Assembly (NCBI GenBank): GCA_947063875.1
Contig: CAMSTY010000001.1
Location: 1-64,000, forward strand
Origin: an uncultured bacterium
GTDB lineage: Bacteria; Bacillota; Clostridia; Lachnospirales; Lachnospiraceae
Reading direction: 5' to 3'
DNA: 64,000 bases
The position numbers were made by a program, and so were the translations under genes. Below, piece by piece: positions 7,673-15,782 of this stretch (its first letter is position 1; the number at the start of each line of letters is the position of its first letter). The notes under the pieces are model-generated. The model worked only from the letters and a program-made list of their open reading frames with translations. It was not told where the DNA came from and did not search any database.

Positions 7673-9021
7673 AGGGGCAAATGAGCCTATTTGAGGGAAC
7701 GTTCATAAAGGATGCAGACTGTACAAAGGATACGCCGGTTGTCAAAGGAAAGCCGGATGTGCCTATTTACGGTCAAGGCATCGGAATAAGGCCGGCGGTT
7801 CCAGGGCGGCAGGATTCAGACCATTTCAAGCGGATATATCTGGAAGAATTGCTGCCGCTGGAGGAATATGACCTGGTGGCGGTCCTCTTATCCGGAGGGA
7901 AAGACAGTATCGCATGCTATTACAAATTGTTGGAGCTGGGAGTGCCGAAGGGAAAGATAGAGTTCTGGCACCACGATATAGACGGAGGGCATCCATGCAG
8001 GCGTATGGACTGGAGATGCACCCACAATTACGTCCGATCATTCGCAGAGGCGGAAGGAGTGCCGCTCCGGTTATCATGGAGGGTAAACGGATTTTTCGGG
8101 GAGCTGTATAGAGTAGGGGCGAGCGAGCCGGTGGAATGGCTGGAGCCGGAGACCGGGGAGGTCATACGCTGCAAGCTGTCACAGAACTATATCAAGTGCC
8201 AGGAAATCAAGGAAAAGGCAACGGACGATATGGAGGAGGAGCTGAAAAAGCTGGGGTACAGAATGAAGTTCCCGGCAAAGACCGGAGATTTGAGCCGCCG
8301 GTGGTGCAGCGCATATCTGAAAATCATGGTGGCCGATACTGTGATGTCCAATCTGTCAAGGTTGAAACAGCTGGAGGAGCTGGGAGGCAAGCGCCACATG
8401 TTCCCGGCCAAAGGAGGGACCCACCAGGGAAGATGGTGCAGCGGAAATCTGAAAGCTGCCGTGCAGGACAGCGTGACGTCAAACCTGGAAAAGACCAGGG
8501 CAAATGTGAAGGTTCTGGTGGTGTCTGGGGAAAGGCGTGGGGAATCTTCCGGAAGGGCGAAGTATAACGAGATGGAGATACACCGGACTAATGCGGAGGC
8601 GAAGGCTCACCGGTTAGTCCACCAGTGGAGGCCGGTCATTGATTATTCGGAGAAGGATGTCTGGGAATTGCTGAAGAGGCACAACGTAAATCCTCACCCT
8701 TGTTACCGGGCAGGATGGAACCGGTGCAGTTGCGCGATGTGCATCTTCTCTACTCCCAAACTGTTTGCAGGCATCCGGGAGCTGTACCCGGAGGACTATG
8801 CGCTGTTAAGGCAGGACGAGAGGATTCTGGGATTTACCCTGGACAATAAATGCGATCTGGATACGTTCGTGGGAGACGCGGAATCATGCGTGTATCACGG
8901 AGACCTGGAGGCAATACATAGCCTGGTGACTGGAGAATTTACGGTTGATGATGTGTATGTAAAGGGAAAATGGATGTACCCTGCCGGAGCTTTTCATGGG
9001 GCAGAGGGCGGGCCGTGCTGA
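7669..9021 (+). CDS. PAPS-reductase/ATP-pyrophosphatase family protein with internal duplication
   Basis: The 450-residue product carries the PP-loop SGGKDS (75-80) that binds ATP in adenylyl-transfer enzymes, and a Cys cluster C345, C353, C355, C358 that may hold an iron-sulphur centre or zinc. Relatives include sulphate-assimilation PAPS reductases and DndC-type proteins of DNA phosphorothioation. The first 60 residues are an extra N-terminal extension. Residues 200-229 and 244-273 are two copies of one segment (FPAK.G...RWCS..LK....DSV.SNL), an odd tandem duplication at a 44-residue offset. No cysH/cysN or dnd neighbours are present, so sulphate assimilation is unlikely. Mobile elements often carry such proteins with unknown substrate. 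Confidence 0.85.
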   Translation: MKGQMSLFEGTFIKDADCTKDTPVVKGKPDVPIYGQGIGIRPAVPGRQDSDHFKRIYLEELLPLEEYDLVAVLLSGGKDSIACYYKLLELGVPKGKIEFWHHDIDGGHPCRRMDWRCTHNYVRSFAEAEGVPLRLSWRVNGFFGELYRVGASEPVEWLEPETGEVIRCKLSQNYIKCQEIKEKATDDMEEELKKLGYRMKFPAKTGDLSRRWCSAYLKIMVADTVMSNLSRLKQLEELGGKRHMFPAKGGTHQGRWCSGNLKAAVQDSVTSNLEKTRANVKVLVVSGERRGESSGRAKYNEMEIHRTNAEAKAHRLVHQWRPVIDYSEKDVWELLKRHNVNPHPCYRAGWNRCSCAMCIFSTPKLFAGIRELYPEDYALLRQDERILGFTLDNKCDLDTFVGDAESCVYHGDLEAIHSLVTGEFTVDDVYVKGKWMYPAGAFHGAEGGPC

Positions 9022-9042
9022 TTAAGGAAGGAGGGAAAGAGA

Positions 9043-9237
9043 GTGGTTCCGGAACATATATTGCAGAAGGCAATAGCCCACAATGCCGTATGCGATAAGC
9101 TAAGGGCAGAGGGGTATTCCATACAAGGGTGCGGTAATGATTTCAGTAAGTGCTATTTCTCAAAGGGAAAAGCTCCGCATCAGAAGATAGTGGGATATAT
9201 AGACGCAAAGACACTGGAAATAGTATGGATAGATTGA
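9043..9237 (+). CDS. Small unknown protein (64 aa), GTG start
   Basis: GTG at 9043 follows AAGGAAGGAGGGAAAGAGA, a strong ribosome site. The 64 residues contain three Cys and an amphipathic pattern (CGNDFSKCYFSKGKAP), with no known domain. It is transcribed with its neighbours; the function is unknown. Confidence 0.5.
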   Translation: MVPEHILQKAIAHNAVCDKLRAEGYSIQGCGNDFSKCYFSKGKAPHQKIVGYIDAKTLEIVWID

Positions 9238-9250
9238 TTGGAGGTATATT

Positions 9251-9475
9251 ATGGCAAAGATAGCGATTGAAGTTCGGGATGACTGCCGGAAGTGTCCGTG
9301 TTTCATAAAGGCAAACGCAAGTGTAGGACCGGATGAAAAGATATTCTACTTGTGCAGGGCATTTTCCCGGATATTGGACATCGGCGTGAATGGACGTGGC
9401 GAAGTGAAAGAAGTAAGCAGATGCGCGGAATGTGAAGAGGCGGAAGTATTTGATAAGCAGAAAGAGGAGGAGTGA
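9251..9475 (+). CDS. Small Cys-rich protein (74 aa)
   Basis: ATG at 9251 follows TTGGAGGTATATT. The 74 residues contain CRKCPC (12-17), Cys35, and CAEC (57-60), so up to six Cys could bind zinc or a cluster. The beta-strand start (MAKIAIEVRDD) followed by Cys pairs is common in small phage-type zinc proteins. No family is assigned. Confidence 0.55.
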   Translation: MAKIAIEVRDDCRKCPCFIKANASVGPDEKIFYLCRAFSRILDIGVNGRGEVKEVSRCAECEEAEVFDKQKEEE

Positions 9476-9476
9476 T

Positions 9477-10214
9477 ATGTATTATCCGGATGATTTTTAT
9501 AATGAGCCGTCTGAATTTGATATGCAGGTGGAGGAGTTCAAGGAGAGCCTGGCAAAGTCGATAAAGAGTGACTTCCTGGAGGAAATGGAGCGGCTGAAAG
9601 CCGAGAACCGGAAACTCCAGGGAATCAAGGAGAATTTCGAGCAGGTAAAGAGGGACTATGAACGCAAAAAGCAGGAATGTGAGAGGGTGATGCGCGAGGC
9701 AGAGAACAAAGCAAAGCGTATGAAGGTAGAGGAGATGCTGGAGCAGTTCAAGACAATCTTCTGGAGGGTGGATTGGGAATACCTATATGGGCCGAAGTGC
9801 GATAAGTGCGATAAAGACCGGAGAATCGAGATAACCCTTCCGTCCGGGAATACGGTCAAAGACGAGTGCGAATGTGAAAAAGGCAGAGTACAAGTCATGG
9901 TTCCAGAAAAAATGGTGCGATACGAGCTGGCAGATCGGGATAGCGGAGTCTATGCCTGGTACTGCGCTTGTGGCAAAGAAGGGGAGAGATACTATAAACT
10001 GGATTATGTGTATACCGTATGCGCAAAGGGAAATTTGGTGGAGCCTGGCACAAGTTATGATGTGCTGGAGAAACGAGAGAACCAGAGGGACCTTTTGTTC
10101 TCCACTAGGGAGGAGTGCCTTGCATATTGCGAATATCTGAATGAAAAGAACCTGGTACCCACCGATGCAATCTATAAGCGCGATGGAACAGTCTGGAAAA
10201 GTGAGGAGGAGTGA
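9477..10214 (+). CDS. Coiled-coil protein with zinc-ribbon motifs (245 aa)
   Basis: The frame is open upstream, but ATG 9477 directly follows AGAGGAGGAGTGAT, so it is taken as the start. Residues 30-90 form a charged coiled coil (KAENRKLQGIKENFEQVKRD). CDKCDK near 108 and CECE near 130 could form a zinc site, and further Cys pairs (CACG near 163) follow. The C-terminal 100 residues resemble no family known to me. Coiled coil plus zinc sites suggests a structural or nucleic-acid-binding role. Confidence 0.55.
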   Translation: MYYPDDFYNEPSEFDMQVEEFKESLAKSIKSDFLEEMERLKAENRKLQGIKENFEQVKRDYERKKQECERVMREAENKAKRMKVEEMLEQFKTIFWRVDWEYLYGPKCDKCDKDRRIEITLPSGNTVKDECECEKGRVQVMVPEKMVRYELADRDSGVYAWYCACGKEGERYYKLDYVYTVCAKGNLVEPGTSYDVLEKRENQRDLLFSTREECLAYCEYLNEKNLVPTDAIYKRDGTVWKSEEE

Positions 10215-10216
10215 CA

Positions 10217-10489
10217 ATGGGGAAAATCAAAGGGTTCCTGCTGAACCGCAAGCAGTATGACCGCATCCGGAAAATGGATCACTGTCAGATGACATTATGG
10301 GCGGAGAGTGTATATAAATCCGGATTCAAGGACGGCCAGGAGGCAACGCCAGGGCTTACCAGCCAGGAGATAAGGGATGCCTTGCAGCCAGTGAAGGGCA
10401 TCGGGGCAAAGAGACTGGATACCATAGTGGAGGCGTTATCCCTGGCACTGGAGGAAAAAGGAAAGGCAGGAGGAAAAACGTGCGATTAG
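10217..10489 (+). CDS. Small protein with helix-hairpin-helix-like motif (90 aa)
   Basis: GAGGAGG at 10203-10209 best serves the ATG at 10217; a GTG at 10211 is too close. Residues 58-75 (LQPVKGIGAKRLDTIVEAL) match a helix-hairpin-helix (VKGIGxKxxxxI), a sequence-independent DNA-binding motif. The rest is basic at the N-terminus. A DNA-binding accessory protein of the element is likely. Confidence 0.6.
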   Translation: MGKIKGFLLNRKQYDRIRKMDHCQMTLWAESVYKSGFKDGQEATPGLTSQEIRDALQPVKGIGAKRLDTIVEALSLALEEKGKAGGKTCD

Positions 10490-10665
10490 GTGAAGAATGT
10501 CCGTATATTACACCGTGCGGATGGTGCAGCCGGAAGGACGCCCCCTGCGATGCTGGGAAAGGACGTAAAAGAACAACATCCGGGCCTCCCAGAATCCCGG
10601 CTCCTCCGAGACCTGGAGAAGAAAAAGGAATGCCAGAAAAAATGATTGCATCCATCCAGGGCTGA
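10480..10665 (+). CDS. Small Cys-rich protein (61 aa), last gene of the mobile cluster
   Basis: GTG at 10480 overlaps the previous gene and has GGCAGGAGG ahead. The N-terminal pattern CPYITPCGWCSRKDAPC (7-23) has four Cys and could bind zinc; the Pro-rich remainder is disordered. It is the last gene of the cluster, only 80 bp before the TRAP transporter operon. Confidence 0.5.
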   Translation: MRLGEECPYITPCGWCSRKDAPCDAGKGRKRTTSGPPRIPAPPRPGEEKGMPEKMIASIQG

Positions 10666-10745
10666 TGTTAAAATGAAATTAAGCTATACCTTACAAAGGT
10701 GCGAATTTAATGATACTGTGCATCATAGGGGAAGGGATATTTATT

Positions 10746-11867
10746 ATGAAGAAGAAATTATCATTGTTATTGGCAGGAGTTCTGGTAACAGCATCTTTGG
10801 CAGGTTGCGGACCGACCCCGCCGGCAGCAGCGCCGGCAGCACCGGCAGCACCGGCAGCAGGCGGAGATGCAGCAGCGACAGAAGCGGGTGGAGACGCAGC
10901 GGCAGCGCCGGCAGCAGACACATCCAATGCAGAACTGAACCTGATTATTGCTTCTAACCAGACTTCCTTAGACAATCCATATTCCTATGGTATGGATAAG
11001 TTCAAAGAGGTTCTGGAGGATATTTCCGGCGGCAAGATTTCCGTAACCGTACATAAGGGAACCCTGGGTGAGAATGAGAACGAATTGATCGAGAAGCTGG
11101 AGATGGGCGCTGCTTCCATGGTAGTTGCTTCCCCGGGTTTCATGACCTCTATCGGTGTTCCGGAGGTAGATATCTTCTCCCTGAATTATCTGTTTGACAG
11201 TTTTGATCACTGGGAGAAGTGCCTGGACGGCGAGTTCGGCGACAAGATGAAGGCGACTGTTTCCGAGAAGACCGGCAACAATTTCCGCATCATGGCTTAC
11301 TGGTCCTCCTCCGTACGTGACTACTATGGAAAGAAAGACATTACCAAACCGGACGATTTAAAGGGTATGACCATCCGTACGCAGTCTTCCCAGGTACAGC
11401 AGGACTTCTGGAAAGCCTGTGGCGCTATCCCCACTTCCGTGGCATGGGGCGAATTGTATCAGGCTTTGCAGCAGGGGGTTGTGGATTCTGCTGAGAACGA
11501 CTACACCAGCTTTATGCTGAAGGAGCATCACAAGACCGACAATGGCAAGCATATTGCTGAGACCCATCACGATTACACCACCCGTCTTCTGCTGATGAGC
11601 GGCCACTTCTATGACGGCCTGACCGATGAGCAGAAGGGCTGGATTGACGAGGCTGTTGAGGCTTGTACCGCAGAAGAGCGTGAGGTTGTTTACCGTATGT
11701 TCAAGGAGTCCAAGGAGAAGGTTATCGCTGACGGCGCTACCGTAACCAACTTTGAGGATCTGGACATCGATGCCTTCAAGGCACTGGCTCTGCCGATTCA
11801 GGATCAGTTCGCAGCTGACAATAACATGACTGCCGAACTGGAGATGATCCGCGCAGCAGCAGAATAA
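10746..11867 (+). CDS. dctP: TRAP transporter solute-binding lipoprotein (DctP family)
   Basis: The 373-residue product is the extracytoplasmic binding protein of a tripartite ATP-independent transporter. It has a lipoprotein signal (lipobox LAGC, Cys at about 22), a low-complexity Ala/Pro/Gly linker (about 25-60), and the DctP fold. The typical features follow: GTLGENENELIEKLEMGAAS, and the substrate arginine region TIRTQSSQVQQDFWKACGA. It delivers a carboxylate-type substrate, not identifiable from sequence, to the DctQM membrane parts encoded next. Start ATG 10746 follows GGGGAAGGGA; longer upstream starts would add residues before the signal peptide. Confidence 0.92.
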   Translation: MKKKLSLLLAGVLVTASLAGCGPTPPAAAPAAPAAPAAGGDAAATEAGGDAAAAPAADTSNAELNLIIASNQTSLDNPYSYGMDKFKEVLEDISGGKISVTVHKGTLGENENELIEKLEMGAASMVVASPGFMTSIGVPEVDIFSLNYLFDSFDHWEKCLDGEFGDKMKATVSEKTGNNFRIMAYWSSSVRDYYGKKDITKPDDLKGMTIRTQSSQVQQDFWKACGAIPTSVAWGELYQALQQGVVDSAENDYTSFMLKEHHKTDNGKHIAETHHDYTTRLLLMSGHFYDGLTDEQKGWIDEAVEACTAEEREVVYRMFKESKEKVIADGATVTNFEDLDIDAFKALALPIQDQFAADNNMTAELEMIRAAAE

Positions 11868-11906
11868 AGCGGAGTTTGGACTCTCCGTATTAAGATTTTC
11901 AGGACG

Positions 11907-11938
11907 CAGCAGTCACCTGGGAGACTGGGTGGCTGTTG
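11907..11938 (+). other. Intergenic hairpin between dctP and dctQ
   Basis: CAGCAGTCACC pairs with GGTGGCTGTTG (two G-U pairs) around a 10-base loop. It lacks a good U-run, so it is probably a partial terminator or an mRNA-stabilising hairpin. That would leave the binding protein more abundant than the membrane subunits, as is usual for binding-protein transporters. Confidence 0.45.
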
Positions 11939-12035
11939 TTCCGTCTAAAGATGTATAAAGAAACTGTTAAAAATGGCAGCTGAGAGGGGTACAGGCAGCT
12001 GCGAAAGCGAGTTTTAACAGAAAAGGAGAACAAAG

Positions 12036-12521
12036 ATGAAGAAAGCGATTGAGATGATGCAGAAGATCCAGATTGCAATCGGTGGGTTCTTTCTGTGCAT
12101 ATTCCTTCTCACGGTTGTATTCCAGATGCTTTCCCGTTACTTTGGGATTGCGGCTACCTGGACGGAAGATGTGTCCATGTATTCTTTTATCTGGGCGGTA
12201 TTTATGGGAGCAGGGGCTATGGTTTATGAGAAGAAGCATTTTGCGTTTACCTCTATCAGCGATATGCTGAAGGATGGCCCGGCGAAAAAGGTTTTGTCTA
12301 TTGTGATTTCCATTATCATGCTGATCTTTGCGGTTTTGATGGCTTATTATGGTTTTCTGGTTACCAAACAGTTCTGGAATTACACCTGGGTGAATATCCC
12401 GGCCTTTAAGAGAGGGCCTACCTGGCTGTGCCTTCCCCTGTGCGGCATCACTTCTGCCATCTATCTGGTGTTTCAGATTATTGATGATATTGGGAACCTG
12501 ACGAAAGGAGGAAATAAGTAA
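12036..12521 (+). CDS. dctQ: TRAP transporter small membrane subunit (DctQ family)
   Basis: The 161-residue protein has four predicted membrane helices (about 12-35, 48-65, 88-108, 128-150) and the DctQ signature RYFGIAATWTEDVSMYSFIW near 33-52. It forms the small membrane subunit that joins DctM in the Na+-driven uptake complex. Start ATG 12036 follows AAAAGGAGAACAAAG. The stop TAA shares its last A with the ATG of dctM (TAATG), so the two subunits are translationally coupled. Confidence 0.9.
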   Translation: MKKAIEMMQKIQIAIGGFFLCIFLLTVVFQMLSRYFGIAATWTEDVSMYSFIWAVFMGAGAMVYEKKHFAFTSISDMLKDGPAKKVLSIVISIIMLIFAVLMAYYGFLVTKQFWNYTWVNIPAFKRGPTWLCLPLCGITSAIYLVFQIIDDIGNLTKGGNK

Positions 12522-13807
12522 TGGGTGCAATTTTAGTTATTATGTTCGTTCTCTTTGTGGCACTTGGCGTACCGATTTCCTTTGCTCTGGGCGTGGTTTC
12601 CTTTACTGGTATCGCTTCCATGGCGCAGATTCCGAATACGGTTGTGTTCTCCAAGATGTTTAATGGTCTGAACAGCTTTACGCTGCTGGCCGTTCCGCTG
12701 TTTATTTTGGCAGCAAACCTGATGAATGAAGGTGAGATCACCGAGAAGCTGATTGACTGCTGTAATGCTTTGGTAGGCCATTTCCGCGGCGGCCTGGCTT
12801 ATTCCAACGTACTGGTCTCCATGATTTTTGCAGGAATTTCCGGTTCCTCCCAGGCAGATACGGCCGGTGTAGGTAAGATCTTCATCCCGGCTATGGAAAA
12901 ACAGGGATATGATAAAGGGACTTCCGTAGGCGTCACGGCGGCTTCCTCAACATTAGGTTCCATTATTCCGCCTAGTATCACCATGGTTGTCTATGCGGGT
13001 ATTGCTAACGTCAGTACCGGCGCGCTGTTTATGTCGGGCCTGGTGCCGGGGATTCTCCTTGGCCTGGCTATGATGGCAGTGGTAAAGCTGTATTCCAAGA
13101 AGAAAAACTTTCCCAAGTGTGAGAAGGTGGCGCCGAAGGATGCCATGAAGCTGGTATGGCAGTCTATGCCGGCGTTGCTGACCCCGATCATCCTGATCGG
13201 CGGTATCGTTTCCGGTTTCTTCACCCCGACGGAGTCGGCTGCATTTGCCAGCATGTATGCTTTGCTGGTGGGCCTGTTCTTCTATAAAACGATTAAGGTG
13301 AAGAACCTGCCGAGAATCCTGATCGAGACCATGAAGATGTCTTCTTTGTCTCTGTTTGCACTGGCTACGGCAAACGCTCTTGGTGAATTGCTCAGCTACT
13401 ATCAGCTGAACGTGATCGTGCAGCAGTTCTTTGCCAATATGGCCGGCGGCTGGCTGGTGTTCCTGCTGGTAGTGGTAGCGTTCTTTATGTTTGTGGGTAC
13501 CTTCATGGACGCAGTCCCGGCGATGATCCTGTTTGTCCCGATCATTCTTCCGGCTTCCAACGCGCTGGGAATCAGTCCGATCATCCTGGGCCTGATCATC
13601 GTGGTTACTCTGGCTCTGGGCCTGGTTACTCCGCCCTACGGACTGTGCCTGCTGATTGCTTCTTCTATCAGCGGAATCACCATCGAGGATGCGTTTAAGG
13701 GGACTCTTCCTTACTTCCTGTCTTCGATTGCAGTGCTGGCGCTGCTGGTGCTGTTCCCTATGGCATGGCTGGCCCTTCCTGCTATGCTGTTCCCGGGACT
13801 GTTCTAA
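12521..13807 (+). CDS. dctM: TRAP transporter large permease (DctM family)
   Basis: The 428-residue polytopic protein has about 11-12 membrane helices and family motifs such as GISGSSQADTAGVGKIFIPA (about 103-122) and TLGSIIPPSITMVVYA. DctM is the ion-coupled translocation subunit. GAAAGGAGG ends 8 bases before the ATG. The operon ends at the hairpin at 13,842. The length is usual for the family and no defect is seen. Confidence 0.93.
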   Translation: MGAILVIMFVLFVALGVPISFALGVVSFTGIASMAQIPNTVVFSKMFNGLNSFTLLAVPLFILAANLMNEGEITEKLIDCCNALVGHFRGGLAYSNVLVSMIFAGISGSSQADTAGVGKIFIPAMEKQGYDKGTSVGVTAASSTLGSIIPPSITMVVYAGIANVSTGALFMSGLVPGILLGLAMMAVVKLYSKKKNFPKCEKVAPKDAMKLVWQSMPALLTPIILIGGIVSGFFTPTESAAFASMYALLVGLFFYKTIKVKNLPRILIETMKMSSLSLFALATANALGELLSYYQLNVIVQQFFANMAGGWLVFLLVVVAFFMFVGTFMDAVPAMILFVPIILPASNALGISPIILGLIIVVTLALGLVTPPYGLCLLIASSISGITIEDAFKGTLPYFLSSIAVLALLVLFPMAWLALPAMLFPGLF

Positions 13808-13841
13808 AAGAAAGGAAAGAGTTGCTGAATATCCAGTAATC

Positions 13842-13878
13842 AAAAAGCCGTTCTGCCTTGGTGGCGGAACGGCTTTTT
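13842..13878 (+). terminator. Bidirectional terminator between dctM and the flippase
   Basis: AAAAAGCCGTTC and GAACGGCTTTTT form a perfect 12-bp inverted repeat around a 13-base loop, with A and T runs on both sides. It can end transcription of dctM on the plus strand and of the convergent flippase gene on the minus strand, whose stop codon begins at 13,881. Confidence 0.85.
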
Positions 13879-15534
13879 CTACATCAGGCGCAGGTGCCGG
13901 AACAGGGCAAGCAGTTTTCTTCCGAATGGCATTTCCGGGAGTTCATCTTCTGTCACTACATGAAAGACGGCGATCAGGACGGCATAAATTACTATGGCCA
14001 GAGGGATCGTGACAAGCATGGAAATGGTATTGTGGCCGCTTAGCGTATAGATGCCATAAAAGATCCCCCGCGAACATGCGCCCATAATAGCGGCAGCCAG
14101 TAAAGGCAGGGCAAAGGTGGTTCTGATTTCCTGGCGGTAACGCAGGGCCCGGCCGATGGAAAACCAGTTCAGGATGCAGACGACCAGGGCAAAGGTCACA
14201 TTGCCGATTACCAGGCCGTATACGTTCCAGTCCAAATGCTTTAGCATGATATAGACCAGAACAGCATGTATGGCCAGGGAAATGGCGGAATGAGTGACAG
14301 ACTTGCTCATGCGGTCGATTCCCTGCAGCACCGCATTGGTAACGGTGGAGAGGGAGAAGAAGACCACGGCGAAGGAACCGATCTGCATCAGGTTGGCGGA
14401 AAGCTCGGAATTGTCGTGGAAAATCAGCTGCATGATGGGGCCGGCCAGAACCCCCATGCCGACGGCGCAGGGAATGGCAATCAGCATGTTAAACTTGACG
14501 GTCATATAAATCTTGTATTTGACTTCCCGCAGATTGTGCCTGGTTCGGGACTGGACAATGCTGGGAATCATCGAGGCGCCCAATGAGGAAGCAATCGCTA
14601 CCGGCACATTGGACAACAGACGATATTCACCGCCGTAAACGCCAAGCAGCGTAGCGCGCTCGGCTTCTGCCAGTCCTTTGGCATCCATAATCTGGCCAAA
14701 CAGAGAGTTGTCAACCGAACCGCTAAGCTGGTAGACGAACTGACTTAAAATGATAGGAGTCAGGGTAAGGAGCAATGCCGAATATACATGCGACCAGGAT
14801 TCTGCAGGAATCTGCTGACGGCGGCGCAAAGTCCTGGCATTACACTTCCGGTAGAGAAGCATCATAAGAGCCAGATAAAGGAGTGCGACGACAGCTCCGC
14901 AGAGAGTGCCAAGCGTGCCGCCTGCCGCGCCGTAGGAGCGGGGATTGGCCTGATCGGCGAACCATTGCAGGAAGGCATAGGAGGCGGCGATACTGACGGC
15001 GGCGTGGACGATCTGTTCAATGATCTGGGAAACCGAGGTTGGAATCATATTTCCCCTTCCCTGGAAATAACCACGGATTACCCCCATGATGGAAAATACG
15101 AATATCGTAGGGGCCATCACTTTTAAGGGAAGGGCGCTGCTGGGACTTTTGAAAATGGCTGCTGTAATAAAATCGCCTCCCAGCAGAAGAATAAGGGTCA
15201 TCAAACCGCCGGCGATGGCGCTGAACGTCATGCCGCTGATGTAGACGCGTTCCACATCCTGGTATTGTTTGCGGACCCGTCTGGCAGCGATCAGCTTGGA
15301 CATAGCCAGCGGCAGGCTGTAAGAAGACAGAATCAGACCGATATTATAGATTTCATAGGCAGTATTGTAATAGCCCATGCCTTCCTGGCCGAGAATCCGG
15401 ATCATTGGCACTTTATAGAGAAGCCCGATAAAACGGACCAGGATGCCGGCAATGGCCAGAATGCTTCCCTGAACCAGAAGATTGCCAGTGTTGGCACTTT
15501 TTGTTGTGTTGGTGGTAGCTGGATGTTTTGCCAT
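13879..15534 (-). CDS. SpoVB/MurJ-like polysaccharide or lipid II flippase
   Basis: The 551-residue protein has about 14 membrane helices and the MOP-superfamily features of the SpoVB/YtgP/MurJ group, e.g. GILVRFIGLLYKVPMIRILG near the N-terminus and GVIRGYFQGRGNMIPTSVSQ near 150-170. Members flip undecaprenyl-linked precursors. In spore formers SpoVB acts in cortex synthesis, and YtgP/MurJ paralogues act in growth; I cannot decide which this is. The N-terminal 20 residues are Thr/Asn-rich. On the minus strand GAGGAGA precedes the ATG. It is transcribed alone, divergent from recJ. Confidence 0.85.
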   Translation of the reverse strand: MAKHPATTNTTKSANTGNLLVQGSILAIAGILVRFIGLLYKVPMIRILGQEGMGYYNTAYEIYNIGLILSSYSLPLAMSKLIAARRVRKQYQDVERVYISGMTFSAIAGGLMTLILLLGGDFITAAIFKSPSSALPLKVMAPTIFVFSIMGVIRGYFQGRGNMIPTSVSQIIEQIVHAAVSIAASYAFLQWFADQANPRSYGAAGGTLGTLCGAVVALLYLALMMLLYRKCNARTLRRRQQIPAESWSHVYSALLLTLTPIILSQFVYQLSGSVDNSLFGQIMDAKGLAEAERATLLGVYGGEYRLLSNVPVAIASSLGASMIPSIVQSRTRHNLREVKYKIYMTVKFNMLIAIPCAVGMGVLAGPIMQLIFHDNSELSANLMQIGSFAVVFFSLSTVTNAVLQGIDRMSKSVTHSAISLAIHAVLVYIMLKHLDWNVYGLVIGNVTFALVVCILNWFSIGRALRYRQEIRTTFALPLLAAAIMGACSRGIFYGIYTLSGHNTISMLVTIPLAIVIYAVLIAVFHVVTEDELPEMPFGRKLLALFRHLRLM

Positions 15535-15689
15535 ATGGAAAGTCTCCTCGAGAAGCTTGTATAATATTCATCGACATTGCCCATTGCCGCAGGCAATTTC
15601 AAATGACAGACGCAAAGAGCCACGTTTCGGCCTGCCAGTAAGTTGTAATTAGTATAACGCAGCTTCGGGGGGAAGGCAAGGGATGAGGG

Positions 15690-15718
15690 TAGAAATTTGT
15701 TTGATTTGATGGTATACT
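15690..15718 (+). promoter_or_regulatory. Possible sigma-A promoter of recJ
   Basis: TATACT at 15713-15718 is a good -10 element. The -35 at 17-bp spacing is TAGAAA (15690-15695), a weak match. It lies 65 bp before the recJ ATG in the divergent gap with the flippase gene; nothing else was recognised in that gap. Confidence 0.4.
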
Positions 15719-15782
15719 GTTGGAGGATTTCGGATGGATACAAAGGATATAAGACCGAAAGAAGAGGCAAAGGGGAATCATT

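Noticed and set aside
1..10665. Complete prophage or conjugative element
   Set aside because: No capsid, tail, terminase, relaxase or type IV secretion genes are in the window, so the type of element cannot be decided; only its accessory-gene nature is supported.
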